In this document: piece by piece, positions 17,234 to 26,172 of the stretch
Position numbering within the stretch: position 1 is the stretch's first letter
How the letters are laid out: every line of letters begins with the position of its first letter
Assembly: GCA_965116695.1 (NCBI GenBank)
Contig: OZ220706.1
Location: 2,790,001 to 2,854,000 of the forward strand
Source of the DNA: JAJDTT01 sp965116695
GTDB taxonomy: Bacteria > Acidobacteriota > UBA6911 > RPQK01 > JAJDTT01
DNA length: 64,000 bases
Reading direction: 5' to 3'
The notes under the pieces: generated by a model
Told to the model about the DNA's origin: nothing
Databases searched by the model: none
The model's input: only the letters and a program-made list of their open reading frames with translations
Made by a program: the position numbers and the translations under genes

Positions 17234-18583
17234 ATGGCTTCGCCGATTTGTCGCACTTGCATCACGATCCTGCTCCTGTCTCTCGCCGCCTGCGCCCCGC
17301 CGGAAACCGCTCAGGAAGATCAGGCACTCGATCCCGAGCGTCTGGTCCTCAAGGTGGACAAGGAGGTCAGCATCATCGAACCCGGTCCCGAGACCGGCCT
17401 CGCTCATGAAATGGTGGGAATGGTGCGCCATCCGGACGGGACCATCTTCGTGAACACCATGACCCAGGGGACGGGTGAGGCCCTGGGATTCTTCAAGAGC
17501 ACCGACCAGGGCGAGACCTGGGAGCCGATGCGGGTGAACCTCTCTGACGCTCCGCCCGGCCAACGTCTGATCGGATTGGGAGTGACTCGAGACGGGCGCC
17601 TCTGGCTCCTGCACCAAGGCACCTCCAAGGAGCTCTTCGTCTCCTGGTCTGCCGACGTCGAGACCTGGAACACGACGCCCATCGACTTCCGGCCTCTGGG
17701 TTCGCGGGGCATGGAGCAGCCGTACGTCTACTGCTACAACGACTACAACACCTTCATCGAGAAACCTGACGGCACCCTGATGTTTTCGGTTGGTCTGCGC
17801 TACGACGGCTCCTACTACAAGGACCCGAAAAACCGGATCGACGGACTCATGCGTGCCGACCTGGATTTCGGCGGAGAGACGATCTTCCGCTCCAACGACG
17901 GGGGCAAGACCTGGGGAGACGTGACCATAATGCACCCTCACGTCACCGAGGTGGGTCACGTCCTGGATCCCTTCGATCCCAACCGGATTCTCTCCATGAC
18001 CCGAACCCAGCGGGAGCTCCTGGCCGGCGAGGACCGGGAGGCGACCATCCGGAGAACCGGCGCGCCGGAAGACATGCCCTCCGATTTGCCCTCCATCTAC
18101 AAGAACGGCCTGCTGATGGAATCGACCGACGGGGGACGGACCTTTCATGAAGTGCCGGGCGGCTTGAACGAGTTCTACGGCCACCGGGCGACCATCGCCT
18201 GGGGCAGCAACAACTTGGTGGTGGTCGCCGCCAACTTCAACCGAAAGAACTCCAGCCGGGTCTTGAGATTCAGCCTGGACGGGGGCAGGACCTGGGTGGA
18301 CGGAACGCCGGAGGGCACGCGAAAGTTCAATCAGGCGAAGAGGTTTCCACTCCTCACCCCTCCCCTCACCGTCTCCTTCACCAGCCCCATGCTGGAAATG
18401 TCGCCCAATCACTTCATGTCGGTCTATGCCTACTGGGAGAACGAGTCGCTGAAACGTTACTACGAAGCTCCCAAGAATCCGTGTCCGCAGGGGACCGAAG
18501 TGGGAGACTGTCCCTGGTTGGGACTTCGCGCCGTGTTCTGGCACCTGGAGAACGCCCCGCCGGAGCCGGCTGAGGCCGGCTGA
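17234..18583 (+). CDS. Sialidase-like (BNR/Asp-box) lipoprotein
   Basis: The 449-residue protein carries a lipoprotein signal MASPICRTCITILLLSLAAC, with the lipidated Cys at residue 20. The Asp-box repeats of sialidase-type six-bladed beta-propellers follow: STDQGETW, SNDGGKTW, STDGGRTF and SLDGGRTW. The Asp boxes are structural. The catalytic Arg triad and Tyr-Glu pair of true sialidases cannot be assigned with confidence, so sialic acid need not be the substrate. The start at 17234 is preceded by GGAGG and gives the complete lipoprotein signal; the frame extends further upstream without support. Its stop TGA directly abuts the stop of the convergent paralogue. Confidence 0.88.
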   Translation: MASPICRTCITILLLSLAACAPPETAQEDQALDPERLVLKVDKEVSIIEPGPETGLAHEMVGMVRHPDGTIFVNTMTQGTGEALGFFKSTDQGETWEPMRVNLSDAPPGQRLIGLGVTRDGRLWLLHQGTSKELFVSWSADVETWNTTPIDFRPLGSRGMEQPYVYCYNDYNTFIEKPDGTLMFSVGLRYDGSYYKDPKNRIDGLMRADLDFGGETIFRSNDGGKTWGDVTIMHPHVTEVGHVLDPFDPNRILSMTRTQRELLAGEDREATIRRTGAPEDMPSDLPSIYKNGLLMESTDGGRTFHEVPGGLNEFYGHRATIAWGSNNLVVVAANFNRKNSSRVLRFSLDGGRTWVDGTPEGTRKFNQAKRFPLLTPPLTVSFTSPMLEMSPNHFMSVYAYWENESLKRYYEAPKNPCPQGTEVGDCPWLGLRAVFWHLENAPPEPAEAG

Positions 18584-19861
18584 TCATCCGGAGGGTTTTC
18601 CGGAAACGCGATCCAGCTCCCAGAAGTATCCCTGCACCGAACCCAGGGTCCGGTCCCCCCGGGGTTCCGCCATGATCTTGTAGGCGGTGAAGAAGCGATC
18701 GGGCGCCAGCTCGACGGTGGCCGCACCCAGGATCTCCAGAAATCGAGTGGACTGGTTCATCCTGTCGGTCCCGCTCCGCGTGCCGTCCACCCAGGTCCTG
18801 CCCCCGTCCAGGCTGATCCGGCCGCAGGTCCGGGGTATGGGCGGAACCGAGTCGTGGTAGTAACCGGTGTTGTGAGTCACCAGAACCACGTTGTTCGTGG
18901 TCCACAGGATGGCGCCGCGGTGTCCGTAGTAACCGGCGTAGCTGCCGGGGACCTCCTGGAAGCTGCGCCCGCCGTCGTTGGACTCCAGCAACAAGCCCCC
19001 TTTCCAGAGCCACTCGGCTCCGGAGAAACGGGTTCCCCAGATGAGGGCCTCCTTCTCCACCTGCTCCCGGTCTTCTCCCGGCAGCAGTAGACGCTGCTTT
19101 CGGGTCATGGCCAGGATGCGGTCCGGATCCGCGGGGTCGACGGCGTAATCGGTCTCCGTGGCGTGCTGGTGAACGACGGTCGGATCGCCCCAGGTCTCTC
19201 CCCCGTCCCGGGATCGGACCAGAACATCGCGGATGCCGGGGCGCGACTGGTCCTCTTGCCTGTAGTCCTCCCAATCAGAAAAACGCATGCTGGCCGAGAA
19301 CATGAGCGTCCCATCGGGCATCTGGACGAAATTGGGGAAGCAGGCCGCCACATCCATCGAGGTGTAGGGATCCTGGGGCGCTCCCGCAGCGAATCGGCCA
19401 AACTCGAACGGCCGGCTCGTCCAGGTCGTGCCCCCGTCGCCGGAATGGGAGAGAAACACCGTCCTGTCCTCGTCCGGATCTTCCTTCTGACCGTACAGTC
19501 TCAACTGCTGGTGCAGCATCCAGAGGCGTCCGTCGCGGGTGATGCCGAATCCGGACGCGAATTGCCGCGGCGGCGTCCCCTCAAAGCTCAGTGGTTGGAC
19601 GGTCCAGGTCTTCCCTCCGTCCGTGCTCTTGGCCAAGCCCCGCGTCAGGTCCACGGACTGGGTGTTCAGGTAGAGGGTGCCGTCGGGATGCCGGAGCATC
19701 TTCATCATGCCGGCGGCTTTTCCGAACGGCAGGATCTGCAAACTCTTGCCCAGCTTGATCTTGATCCGATGATCGGGCCCGTCATTCGGTTCCGTCTCCG
19801 GCTGACAGGTAGGAGAGATGACAAGCAGGAAAACGACGGCCGGAAATGAAATGTCTCTCAT
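18584..19861 (-). CDS. Sialidase-like (BNR/Asp-box) lipoprotein, paralogue of its convergent neighbour
   Basis: This is a 425-residue protein with a lipoprotein-type N-terminus (MRDISFPAVVFLLVISPTC). At least five Asp boxes are visible: STDGGKTW, SGDGGTTW, SRDGGETW, SNDGGRSF and SLDGGRTWVDGT. The last box and its surroundings are nearly identical in type to the neighbouring gene. The pair therefore looks like a duplication followed by inversion. I chose the ATG at 19861 because the export signal begins there, although the frame is open to 19918. The substrate is unknown; a surface glycan or an exo-acting role is inferred from the fold only. Confidence 0.87.
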   Translation of the reverse strand: MRDISFPAVVFLLVISPTCQPETEPNDGPDHRIKIKLGKSLQILPFGKAAGMMKMLRHPDGTLYLNTQSVDLTRGLAKSTDGGKTWTVQPLSFEGTPPRQFASGFGITRDGRLWMLHQQLRLYGQKEDPDEDRTVFLSHSGDGGTTWTSRPFEFGRFAAGAPQDPYTSMDVAACFPNFVQMPDGTLMFSASMRFSDWEDYRQEDQSRPGIRDVLVRSRDGGETWGDPTVVHQHATETDYAVDPADPDRILAMTRKQRLLLPGEDREQVEKEALIWGTRFSGAEWLWKGGLLLESNDGGRSFQEVPGSYAGYYGHRGAILWTTNNVVLVTHNTGYYHDSVPPIPRTCGRISLDGGRTWVDGTRSGTDRMNQSTRFLEILGAATVELAPDRFFTAYKIMAEPRGDRTLGSVQGYFWELDRVSGKPSG

Positions 19862-19943
19862 GGCGCCTCTCGGAAGGAGGCTACCAGATCCGGGCACCCC
19901 ACTCTTCGGCCCTCTCAATAGGGGACTGCTAGAATGGTTTCAA

Positions 19944-21524
19944 ATGAGACGGCCGTACAGAGCCGGCGCCCTCTGTCTTCTGGTCTTGTACCTCTTCGTC
20001 CCGATGCTCTCCTCGTCGGACGGAAAGAGCATGTTCCTGCGCATTCTGGTGGTGCGCAACTTGTCTCTGGCCGAGCAGATCCTCCAAGAACTTGGCCAGG
20101 GTGCATCCTTTGCGGATCTGGCGCGCCAACATTCCATCGATCGTTCGGCTGCGGACGGCGGCTATCTGGGAAGCATTTCCCCGACCCGGATGAACCGGGA
20201 GTTTCAACAGGCCGCCGAGAGCTTGGAACCCGGTGCCCACAGCTCCATCTTCCGGTCTGGATACGACTACGCCTTGCTGTATCGGATGCCGGCGGATTTC
20301 CAGGAGCGGGCTCGCGGTTTGGAGGAGGAGGGAGACCGGTTGCGTGAGCAGGGGAAGTGGGATCGGGCCATCGAGATCTACCGCGAGGCATTGGATCTGG
20401 ATCCCCACTTCGCCGAAGCGTTGGCCAAGCTCGGCTCGTCTTATGCCCGGATCGGCAAGGTTGAGGAAGCCCGAACCGCCTACTTTCGAGCCTACCGGCT
20501 CGCCCCCGATTCGGCCCCGGTCCTTTACGGCTTCGGCAAGTTCCTGGTTTCTCAGGGTCAGTTGCGGACAGCCGAGGGCCACTTGAGGCGTGCGGCCGAT
20601 CTGGACCCCGAACTGACCCAGCTCGCGGCGGTCGAGATCTCGGCGGGACAAGTAGAACAGGCCTTGAAGCGCAGTCCCTTCAACCCCAAGCTGCTCATCC
20701 TCAAGTCCAGGTTTTCCTTCGAGCGGGGTGACCTGGACCTGTCTTCGGACGTCCTGAAGAAGCTGGACCGAAAGAAGCTCGACAATGATTTGAGCCTGAA
20801 GCTGGCGGAGCAACTCTTCTGGTTGGCCCGCACCGACGAGGCCCTGGCCCTGCTGAGTCGACTCACGCTCAATCCGGAAGAAAAAGAGGAAGCGGCCCGA
20901 ATTCTCATCCGGTTCAAGTACAACGACGAAGGGGAACGGATACTTAAACCCCTCTCCTCCTCCTCGGCCCAGTTGAAGTTGGTCGACCTCTATGTGAACC
21001 AGAGCCGCTTCCAGGAGGCGAAAGAAGTCCTCGAGCGGGTCACGGAGCGAGACCCGGGAAACTGGGAAGCCCGCTACTATCTGGGGTCCACCATGAACTC
21101 CCTGGACCAGTTCGAACAGGCCGCCGATACGCTGCTTGAGGCGCTGCGGCTCCGACCCGGTCAGGAGGAAATTTTTCATCAGCTGGCCAGCGCCCATTCC
21201 CGGTCGGGCCAGACCGGCAAGGCGTTGGAGTGGTTGGACAAAGGGATCGAGCTGAACCCGGATTCCTTCCTGCTCCATCTGGAGAAGGGGCGAATCCTGA
21301 TGAAGGAGAAGGTGGTCGGAGGGGCCCTTGTGCACCTTCAGAAGGCTCTGGCTCAACATCCCGACCACGTGGAAACCCACTATTTGCTGGGAAGGCTTCA
21401 CCACCGGCTGAAAGATCCTGCCACCGCCCGGAACTACTTCGACCGGTTCGACATGCTGCAAAAGAGAAAACCCAAGTCGAGCCGAAAGCCCGGAATGAGG
21501 AAGATCGACCCGAGTCTCCCATAG
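19944..21524 (+). CDS. Parvulin-type peptidyl-prolyl isomerase domain fused to TPR repeats
   Basis: The 526-residue protein has a signal peptide (about residues 5-26) and a PpiC/parvulin-like domain (about 30-110). That domain shows GASFADLARQHSIDRSAADGGYLG and the closing SIFRSGYDYALLYRM. About ten TPR units follow to the C-terminus. Parvulins assist folding of exported proteins; the TPR part would dock clients or partners. The combination suggests a periplasmic chaperone for the abundant secreted propeller or barrel proteins nearby, which is an inference. The start at 19944 precedes the signal peptide; the frame runs back to 19818 inside the divergent lipoprotein gene. Its stop TAG lies in a TAGGAG motif that begins the adjacent REP cluster. 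Confidence 0.85.
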   Translation: MRRPYRAGALCLLVLYLFVPMLSSSDGKSMFLRILVVRNLSLAEQILQELGQGASFADLARQHSIDRSAADGGYLGSISPTRMNREFQQAAESLEPGAHSSIFRSGYDYALLYRMPADFQERARGLEEEGDRLREQGKWDRAIEIYREALDLDPHFAEALAKLGSSYARIGKVEEARTAYFRAYRLAPDSAPVLYGFGKFLVSQGQLRTAEGHLRRAADLDPELTQLAAVEISAGQVEQALKRSPFNPKLLILKSRFSFERGDLDLSSDVLKKLDRKKLDNDLSLKLAEQLFWLARTDEALALLSRLTLNPEEKEEAARILIRFKYNDEGERILKPLSSSSAQLKLVDLYVNQSRFQEAKEVLERVTERDPGNWEARYYLGSTMNSLDQFEQAADTLLEALRLRPGQEEIFHQLASAHSRSGQTGKALEWLDKGIELNPDSFLLHLEKGRILMKEKVVGGALVHLQKALAQHPDHVETHYLLGRLHHRLKDPATARNYFDRFDMLQKRKPKSSRKPGMRKIDPSLP

Positions 21525-21762
21525 GAGTGGAGGTTGTTAACCCCCACCTATCCGGTAGGAGCCGGGGTTTTTTAACCCCCGATTCTTGGGAGTGTGGGGG
21601 ACAAGGATGTCCCCCATACTATCCGGTAGGAGCGGGGGTTTTTAACCCCCGATTCTTGGGAGTGTGGGGGACAAGGATGTCCCCCTCCTATCCGGTAGGA
21701 GCGGGGGTTTTTAACCCCCGATTCTTGGGAGTATGGGGGACAAGGATGTCCCCCCTCCTACT
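21522..21762. repeat. REP-A tandem cluster, three full units plus a partial one, beside the RAYT gene
   Basis: Three near-identical units of 69-71 bases start at 21551, 21622 and 21691. Each has the head TCCGGTAGGAGC, the hairpin GGGGGTT/AACCCCC, the spacer GATTCTTGGGAGT and the second hairpin GGGGGACA/TGTCCCCC. A degenerate partial copy occupies 21522-21550. Each unit carries the GTAG tetranucleotide 5' of a hairpin that marks REP elements. The right end overlaps the 3' end of the RAYT gene and provides its TAA stop. Confidence 0.9.
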
Positions 21763-22379
21763 TTCTCGAAGAGAAGGAACTGGCCATCGTGTAATCCGGC
21801 CTTTGTTGGATTGTCGCGGATGTATTCGACGCACCTCGAGAAGTGCAGTGGGTGCCTGATCAGCCGGTCCCAGTAATCTTCTTGCCAAAACCTCCCCGAA
21901 GTTCCAATTTTTCTGTTGATCTTTCGCGCTGTGAACCACTTCCAGGATTTCACGATTTTCGGAATTGGGTGGGAGCCAAGAGGACAAAACAGCACATGGA
22001 CATGGTTGGGCATCACTACGAAGGAAACCAACTCGTAGCGTTCGCCGTCGAAGTGACGAAAAGCGTCAGCCACCATATTCGCCAGAGCCGGATCCTTCAG
22101 CACACAGGAGCCGATTCGCCGCGAAAACCGTTTGTGGAAGCGAATCGCCGTTCCAATGTCCCATGGCCGAGGATGGCGTTTCAGCCAGACGTCCTTTTCC
22201 TCCTTCCATTGATCCAGTTTCGTTTGGGGCAGCGAGTCTCCCAGGCGCCATGTCACGAAGACGTAGACGTTACCTTGCTGCCAATGGGGAAGGAAGTTGT
22301 GGGTGACGTCGATCTCCCCGTAGGGATCGAAAAAGGATTGGGGGTTTTCCAACCCCAGCGTCTTTGTTGTGCTGGACAT
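21711..22379 (-). CDS. REP-associated tyrosine transposase (RAYT, Y1_Tnp family)
   Basis: This is a 222-residue single-strand transposase of the IS200/IS605-like Y1 family. The metal-binding HUH-type motif is MPNHVHVLF (His126, His128). The nucleophile is probably Tyr169 in WQEDYWDRLIR, and the family signature YIRDNPTKAGL follows. RAYTs cut and rejoin REP DNA at GTAG-headed hairpins. The gene is bracketed by REP-A copies on both sides, the expected REPtron layout. The last 15 residues (GGGTSLSPILPRIGG) are translated from REP DNA. The same tail ends the CRTAC1 gene next door. A REP-like inverted repeat (GGGGTT/AACCCC type) also lies in its own 5' coding region near 22340-22360. All catalytic residues seem intact. 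Confidence 0.93.
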   Translation of the reverse strand: MSSTTKTLGLENPQSFFDPYGEIDVTHNFLPHWQQGNVYVFVTWRLGDSLPQTKLDQWKEEKDVWLKRHPRPWDIGTAIRFHKRFSRRIGSCVLKDPALANMVADAFRHFDGERYELVSFVVMPNHVHVLFCPLGSHPIPKIVKSWKWFTARKINRKIGTSGRFWQEDYWDRLIRHPLHFSRCVEYIRDNPTKAGLHDGQFLLFEKVGGGTSLSPILPRIGG

Positions 22380-22433
22380 AATAGTCCTAACGACAACCCG
22401 GTAATTTCGACGAAGTGGGAGCGAAGATTCCCC

Positions 22434-22497
22434 TAGGAGCGGGGGTTTTTAACCCCCGATTCTTGGGAGTATGGGGGACAGGGATGTCCCCCCTCCT
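22434..22497. repeat. REP-A unit on the upstream side of the RAYT gene
   Basis: The order is TAGGAGC, then the hairpin GGGGGTT/AACCCCC, GATTCTTGGGAGT and the hairpin GGGGGACA/TGTCCCCC. This is the same unit and orientation as the cluster at 21551-21760. Its GTTAA provides the TAA stop of the CRTAC1 gene that ends at 22449. Together the two REP blocks bracket the RAYT gene. Confidence 0.88.
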
Positions 22498-24152
22498 GGC
22501 GACTCGGTGATCTTGTGATATTGGTTCGTTTGAAGTCCCGTCAGCCGGGTCTTGGCGCCGCTGGGCCATTGAATCTCGACCCAGTCGAGAGCCTCGGCCG
22601 AGCCCAGGCCCAGGATCTCCCGGGGGTCGCTGGAGGAGAGGTAGCTTCCACCGGCCCTCTTCAATCGGCGGCGCTCAACCCCTCCCGCCGACCAGGTGAT
22701 GAGGGCGCCGACAGCGGTATGACCTTGGCGGGGCACCAGATCGAGGCCGACCCAACGGTTGCGGTTGCCTCCCCGGTTCAGGAGCAGCAACGGCGGTCCT
22801 CCGTTGTCGGTGATGATCAGGTCCAGATCGCCGTCATTGTCCAGATCCCCGGTGGCCAGACCGCGGGCGGAAAACTCGCGAGAGAAGACAGCGCCGGACT
22901 GGCGGCTGCGGTTGCGGTAGCGGCCGGCGACGTTCTCGAAGTAGAGGAGGGGTTCCCGATACCCAAGACCCGGGCGGAACTCTTCCACCATGTCGTCCGG
23001 ATGGCCGTTGGCCAGGAACAGGTCGTCGTCGCCGTCGTTGTCCGCATCGAAGAAGCGCAATCCCCAACCGCTCAGCAGCCAGGTCAGTTTCCCCACGTCG
23101 GCCGCCTCGTCCGTGAAGGTCAGGTCCCCCTGATTCCGGTACAGGCTGAACACCTCGTGGTCGATGTTGGAGACGAAGAGGTCCTGCCTGCCGTCGCCGT
23201 CGTAGTCGGTAGCGTCCACGCCCATGCCGGAGCGCGGCTTGCCACCGTCATCGAACGCGACGCCGGCCCAGAGGCCCATCTCCCGGAACGTCCCGTCCCC
23301 CTGATTCACGAAAAGGAAGTCGGCCACCGTGTCGTTGGCGACGAACAGGTCCAGATGCCCGTCGTCGTTCACATCGGTGGCCACCACCCCGAACGCCTTG
23401 CCCGGGTGCCCGGCGATCCCCGACTCGCCGCTGACGTCGGTGAAGCGGCCGTTGCCGGCGTTGCGAAAAAGATGGCTGGAGGTCGAATCGAAGAGGGTCG
23501 GCAGGCAGTAGTAGGTCCGCTTCCGCAGGTGATCGAAGCAGAGCTTGCTGAGGGACTCGTCGTAGCGGACGAAGCTACAGACGAACAGGTCCAGCCTCCC
23601 GTCACCATCGTAGTCGAACCAGACCCCGCTGGTGGACCAGCCGGGAGCCAGGACCCCCGTGTCCTTGGCCACCTCCGAGAAGCTTCCGTCGCCGTTATTT
23701 CGATAGAGATGGTTGGGACCGTAGTTCGTGACGTAGAGGTCCTGCCAGCCGTCGCCGTCGTAGTCGGCCACCGCGGCACCCATTCCAAATCGACCCCCTG
23801 CTACACCCGCTACGTCGGTGACGTCGGTGAAAGTCCCATCCCCGTCGTTGCGGTAGAGGGCGTTCCGGAGCGGTATGGTGGGAGCGTAGAAGTCGGATAT
23901 TCCGCTGTTGACCAGATACAGATCCATCCACCCGTCGTTGTCGTAGTCGAAGAAGGCGCAGCCGGGCCCTACCGTCTCCGGCAGGTGCCGCTGGGGCGAC
24001 ATGGCATTCTCATGAACCCAGCGGATGCCGCTGGACTGGGGAGGCACTTCGTCGAATACGATCCCGGGACTGACGGGCTCTTCTGCCGCGCCGGTTACGG
24101 GAGCGATCCAGAGCAGCGCTACGGCTACCCATTTCACCCGATCTTGGATCAC
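22449..24152 (-). CDS. CRTAC1-type FG-GAP protein with ASPIC/UnbV domain and REP-derived tail
   Basis: The protein has 567 residues if it starts at the GTG at 24152, which is preceded by GGGAGG. A second GTG 15 bases later gives a tighter signal peptide (VKWVAVALLWIAPVTGAAE). The domain order is the same as in the 7964-9676 gene: WVHENAMSPQRHLPETVGPGC, FG-GAP blades (NNGDGSFSEV, NQGDGTFREM), then the ASPIC domain (AVGALITWSAGG to LGLGSAEALDWVEIQWP). After the natural-looking end HKITES, the frame runs into a REP unit and adds GGGTSLSPILPRIGG before the stop. It lies 23 bases after the preceding CRTAC1 gene. It also appears fused to that gene in one 1288-codon frame, but only because of a frameshift there. 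Confidence 0.88.
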   Translation of the reverse strand: MIQDRVKWVAVALLWIAPVTGAAEEPVSPGIVFDEVPPQSSGIRWVHENAMSPQRHLPETVGPGCAFFDYDNDGWMDLYLVNSGISDFYAPTIPLRNALYRNDGDGTFTDVTDVAGVAGGRFGMGAAVADYDGDGWQDLYVTNYGPNHLYRNNGDGSFSEVAKDTGVLAPGWSTSGVWFDYDGDGRLDLFVCSFVRYDESLSKLCFDHLRKRTYYCLPTLFDSTSSHLFRNAGNGRFTDVSGESGIAGHPGKAFGVVATDVNDDGHLDLFVANDTVADFLFVNQGDGTFREMGLWAGVAFDDGGKPRSGMGVDATDYDGDGRQDLFVSNIDHEVFSLYRNQGDLTFTDEAADVGKLTWLLSGWGLRFFDADNDGDDDLFLANGHPDDMVEEFRPGLGYREPLLYFENVAGRYRNRSRQSGAVFSREFSARGLATGDLDNDGDLDLIITDNGGPPLLLLNRGGNRNRWVGLDLVPRQGHTAVGALITWSAGGVERRRLKRAGGSYLSSSDPREILGLGSAEALDWVEIQWPSGAKTRLTGLQTNQYHKITESPGGGTSLSPILPRIGG

Positions 24153-24175
24153 ATTCCCTCCCTGGAGAAACGGAC

Positions 24176-26060
24176 TCAACTGCCCGGTTCGACCGGTTCC
24201 TGCCCCTCCTGGATCGTGATGATCCGGTCCACGGGCAGATCCGACAGAGCCTGGCGCCGGCCGCTGGGCCAGAGGATTTCCACCGAGTCGACCTTTTCGG
24301 CTTGGCCCAGTCCGAAGTGCAGCCGGAAGTCGGAGGAGGAGGAATAGCTGGCTCCGCTGATGACGTCTCCCCGCTGCCTCCGCCCGCCGGCGGTCACATA
24401 GACGGTGGCGCCGATGGCGTCTCGGGGACCCTTCTCCCCGCCCACCAGCCGCAGGGACAACCAGTGATGCCCCACCGTCGCGGTCTCGTTTTTCAGGACC
24501 ACCGGCGGGCCGTCGGCACAGTTGAGCACCACGTCGACGCGCCCGTCGTTGTCCAGGTCGCCGAAGGCGGCTCCCCGGGCGGAGACGACGACGGCCAGAC
24601 CGCTCCCCGTGGCGGGAGGCACCACCTCGAAGCGTTCTCCGTCCAGGTTTCGGAACAGTTGCGGCCTCTGGGAGTGTGGTCCCCCAATCGTAGGAATCCA
24701 CGGCCGCATAAATGTGTCCGTTGGCCACGAACAGGTCCTTCCACCCGTCGTTGTCATAGTCCAGGAATCCGGTTCCCCACCCCAGAAAGGGAAATGTGGC
24801 CTCGCCCAATCCCACTTGGAACGTCACGTCCAGGAAAAAATTATCCCCCTCGTTCTTGTAGAGGGTGTTGTGATCGTCTGAGAAATTGGTCACATAGAAG
24901 TCGACCTGCCCATCGTTGTCGTAGTCCCCCACCGCCAAACCCATTCCCGCCTGAGCCTTCGCATATTGGTTGAACGCGAATCCGGACGGGTAGCTCATGT
25001 CCTCGAAGGTCCCGTCCCCCCGGTTCCGGTAGAGATAGTTGGGTTTGGAGTCGTTGGCCACCACCAGGTCCACCCAACGGTCTCCATCCACATCCACAAA
25101 GGTGCTGGCGAACCCATAGTACCGGTTCGGATCGTGGACGCCGGCGTCTTCCGCGATCTCGGTGAAGGTGCCGTCCCCGTTGTTGCGAAAGAGGAAGTCG
25201 CGGATTCCGATGAGGCCAAGGGGACCGCAAAGGACCTGTTTTCCACGAAAAGCGCAGGCGTGCTTGGGAATCATGGAAAAGGACCGGGCCAATGCCTCCT
25301 CCGAGAGCCGAATCTCCGGAGCCGTCTCCATCTCCGCCTTCCGGTCCCGCAGACATTCCTCCGGTGGGTTGGGAGTCGCTGCAGGGCATGGCGGAAACTC
25401 CAGGTATCCGCAGACGAAGAGGTCCAGGTCCCCGTCCCGATCGAAATCACCAAAGGACGCCGCCGTCGACCATCCCGGAATCGAGATCCCGGCCCGGTCC
25501 GTGACGTCGGTGAAGCTCCCGTCGCCGTTGTTGCGATAGAGCCGGTCCTTGCCGAAGTTGGCCACGTGGAGGTCGGGCCAGCCGTCGTTGTCGTAGTCTC
25601 CGACGGCGGCGCCGAACCCCCAACCTTCGTTGGCCACTCCCGCCGCCGCCGTGGTATCGGTGAAGGTGCCGTCCCCGTTGTTGCGATAGAGGGCCGCCTT
25701 CGGATGTTCCTGCTGGCCGCGAATCGCCTCGAAGCTGGAACCGTTGACCAGGTAGATGTCCAACCAACCGTCCCGGTCGTAGTCGAAAAGAGCCACGCCT
25801 CCGGACGGGACTTCCATCAGGAACCGCTTCACCTTCGATCCGGCGCTATGCAGGAATCCGCCAAGGCCGCTCCGAGCGGTGACGTCGGAGAAGACCACGG
25901 GTGCACCGTCGACGAAACCGCCCGCCGTGATGGGACGCATCATTTCGTCACGCACGGGAGCGCGCGGTGCGCCGGCGGCGACGGCGCTTTCGTCCTGGGC
26001 GAGGACTTTCCCGGGGAGACTCACCAAGAGCAGGACGATGGGGAGGAAGGTCTTTCTCAT
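24176..26060 (-). CDS. CRTAC1-type FG-GAP protein with ASPIC/UnbV domain, frameshifted
   Basis: The start is the ATG at 26060 (MRKTFLPIVLLLVSLPGKVLAQ, a clear signal peptide). FG-GAP blades run in frame to about 24690 (HIYAAVDSYDWG). The remaining blades and the ASPIC domain (QRPQLFRNLDGERFEVV to FGLGQAEKVDSVEILWP) continue in another frame down to 24176. Removing one G from a five-G run (24681-24685 as C's on the given strand) restores DWGPHSQRPQLFRNL and one 627-residue protein. Cause: a sequencing or assembly error in a homopolymer, or a real recent mutation. A pair of Cys-rich inserts (CPAATPNPPEECLRD and later KHACAFRGKQVLCGPLG) is typical of this subgroup. It is probably co-transcribed with the next CRTAC1 gene. 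Confidence 0.82.
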
Positions 26061-26172
26061 CCCGCACTCATTTGAAGGCAAGAAGTCCCCCCTCGGGCGC
26101 GAGCCGGCGCAATCCTGACTGTAAAACGGAATTTGGGAGCGCAGGTTTTCCGGCCAGCGGATTCGGATCGGA

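Noticed and set aside
17234..19861. Naming the two BNR proteins as true sialidases
   Set aside because: Only the Asp boxes are clear. The catalytic Arg triad and Tyr/Glu pair could not be assigned, so the call stays at sialidase-like.
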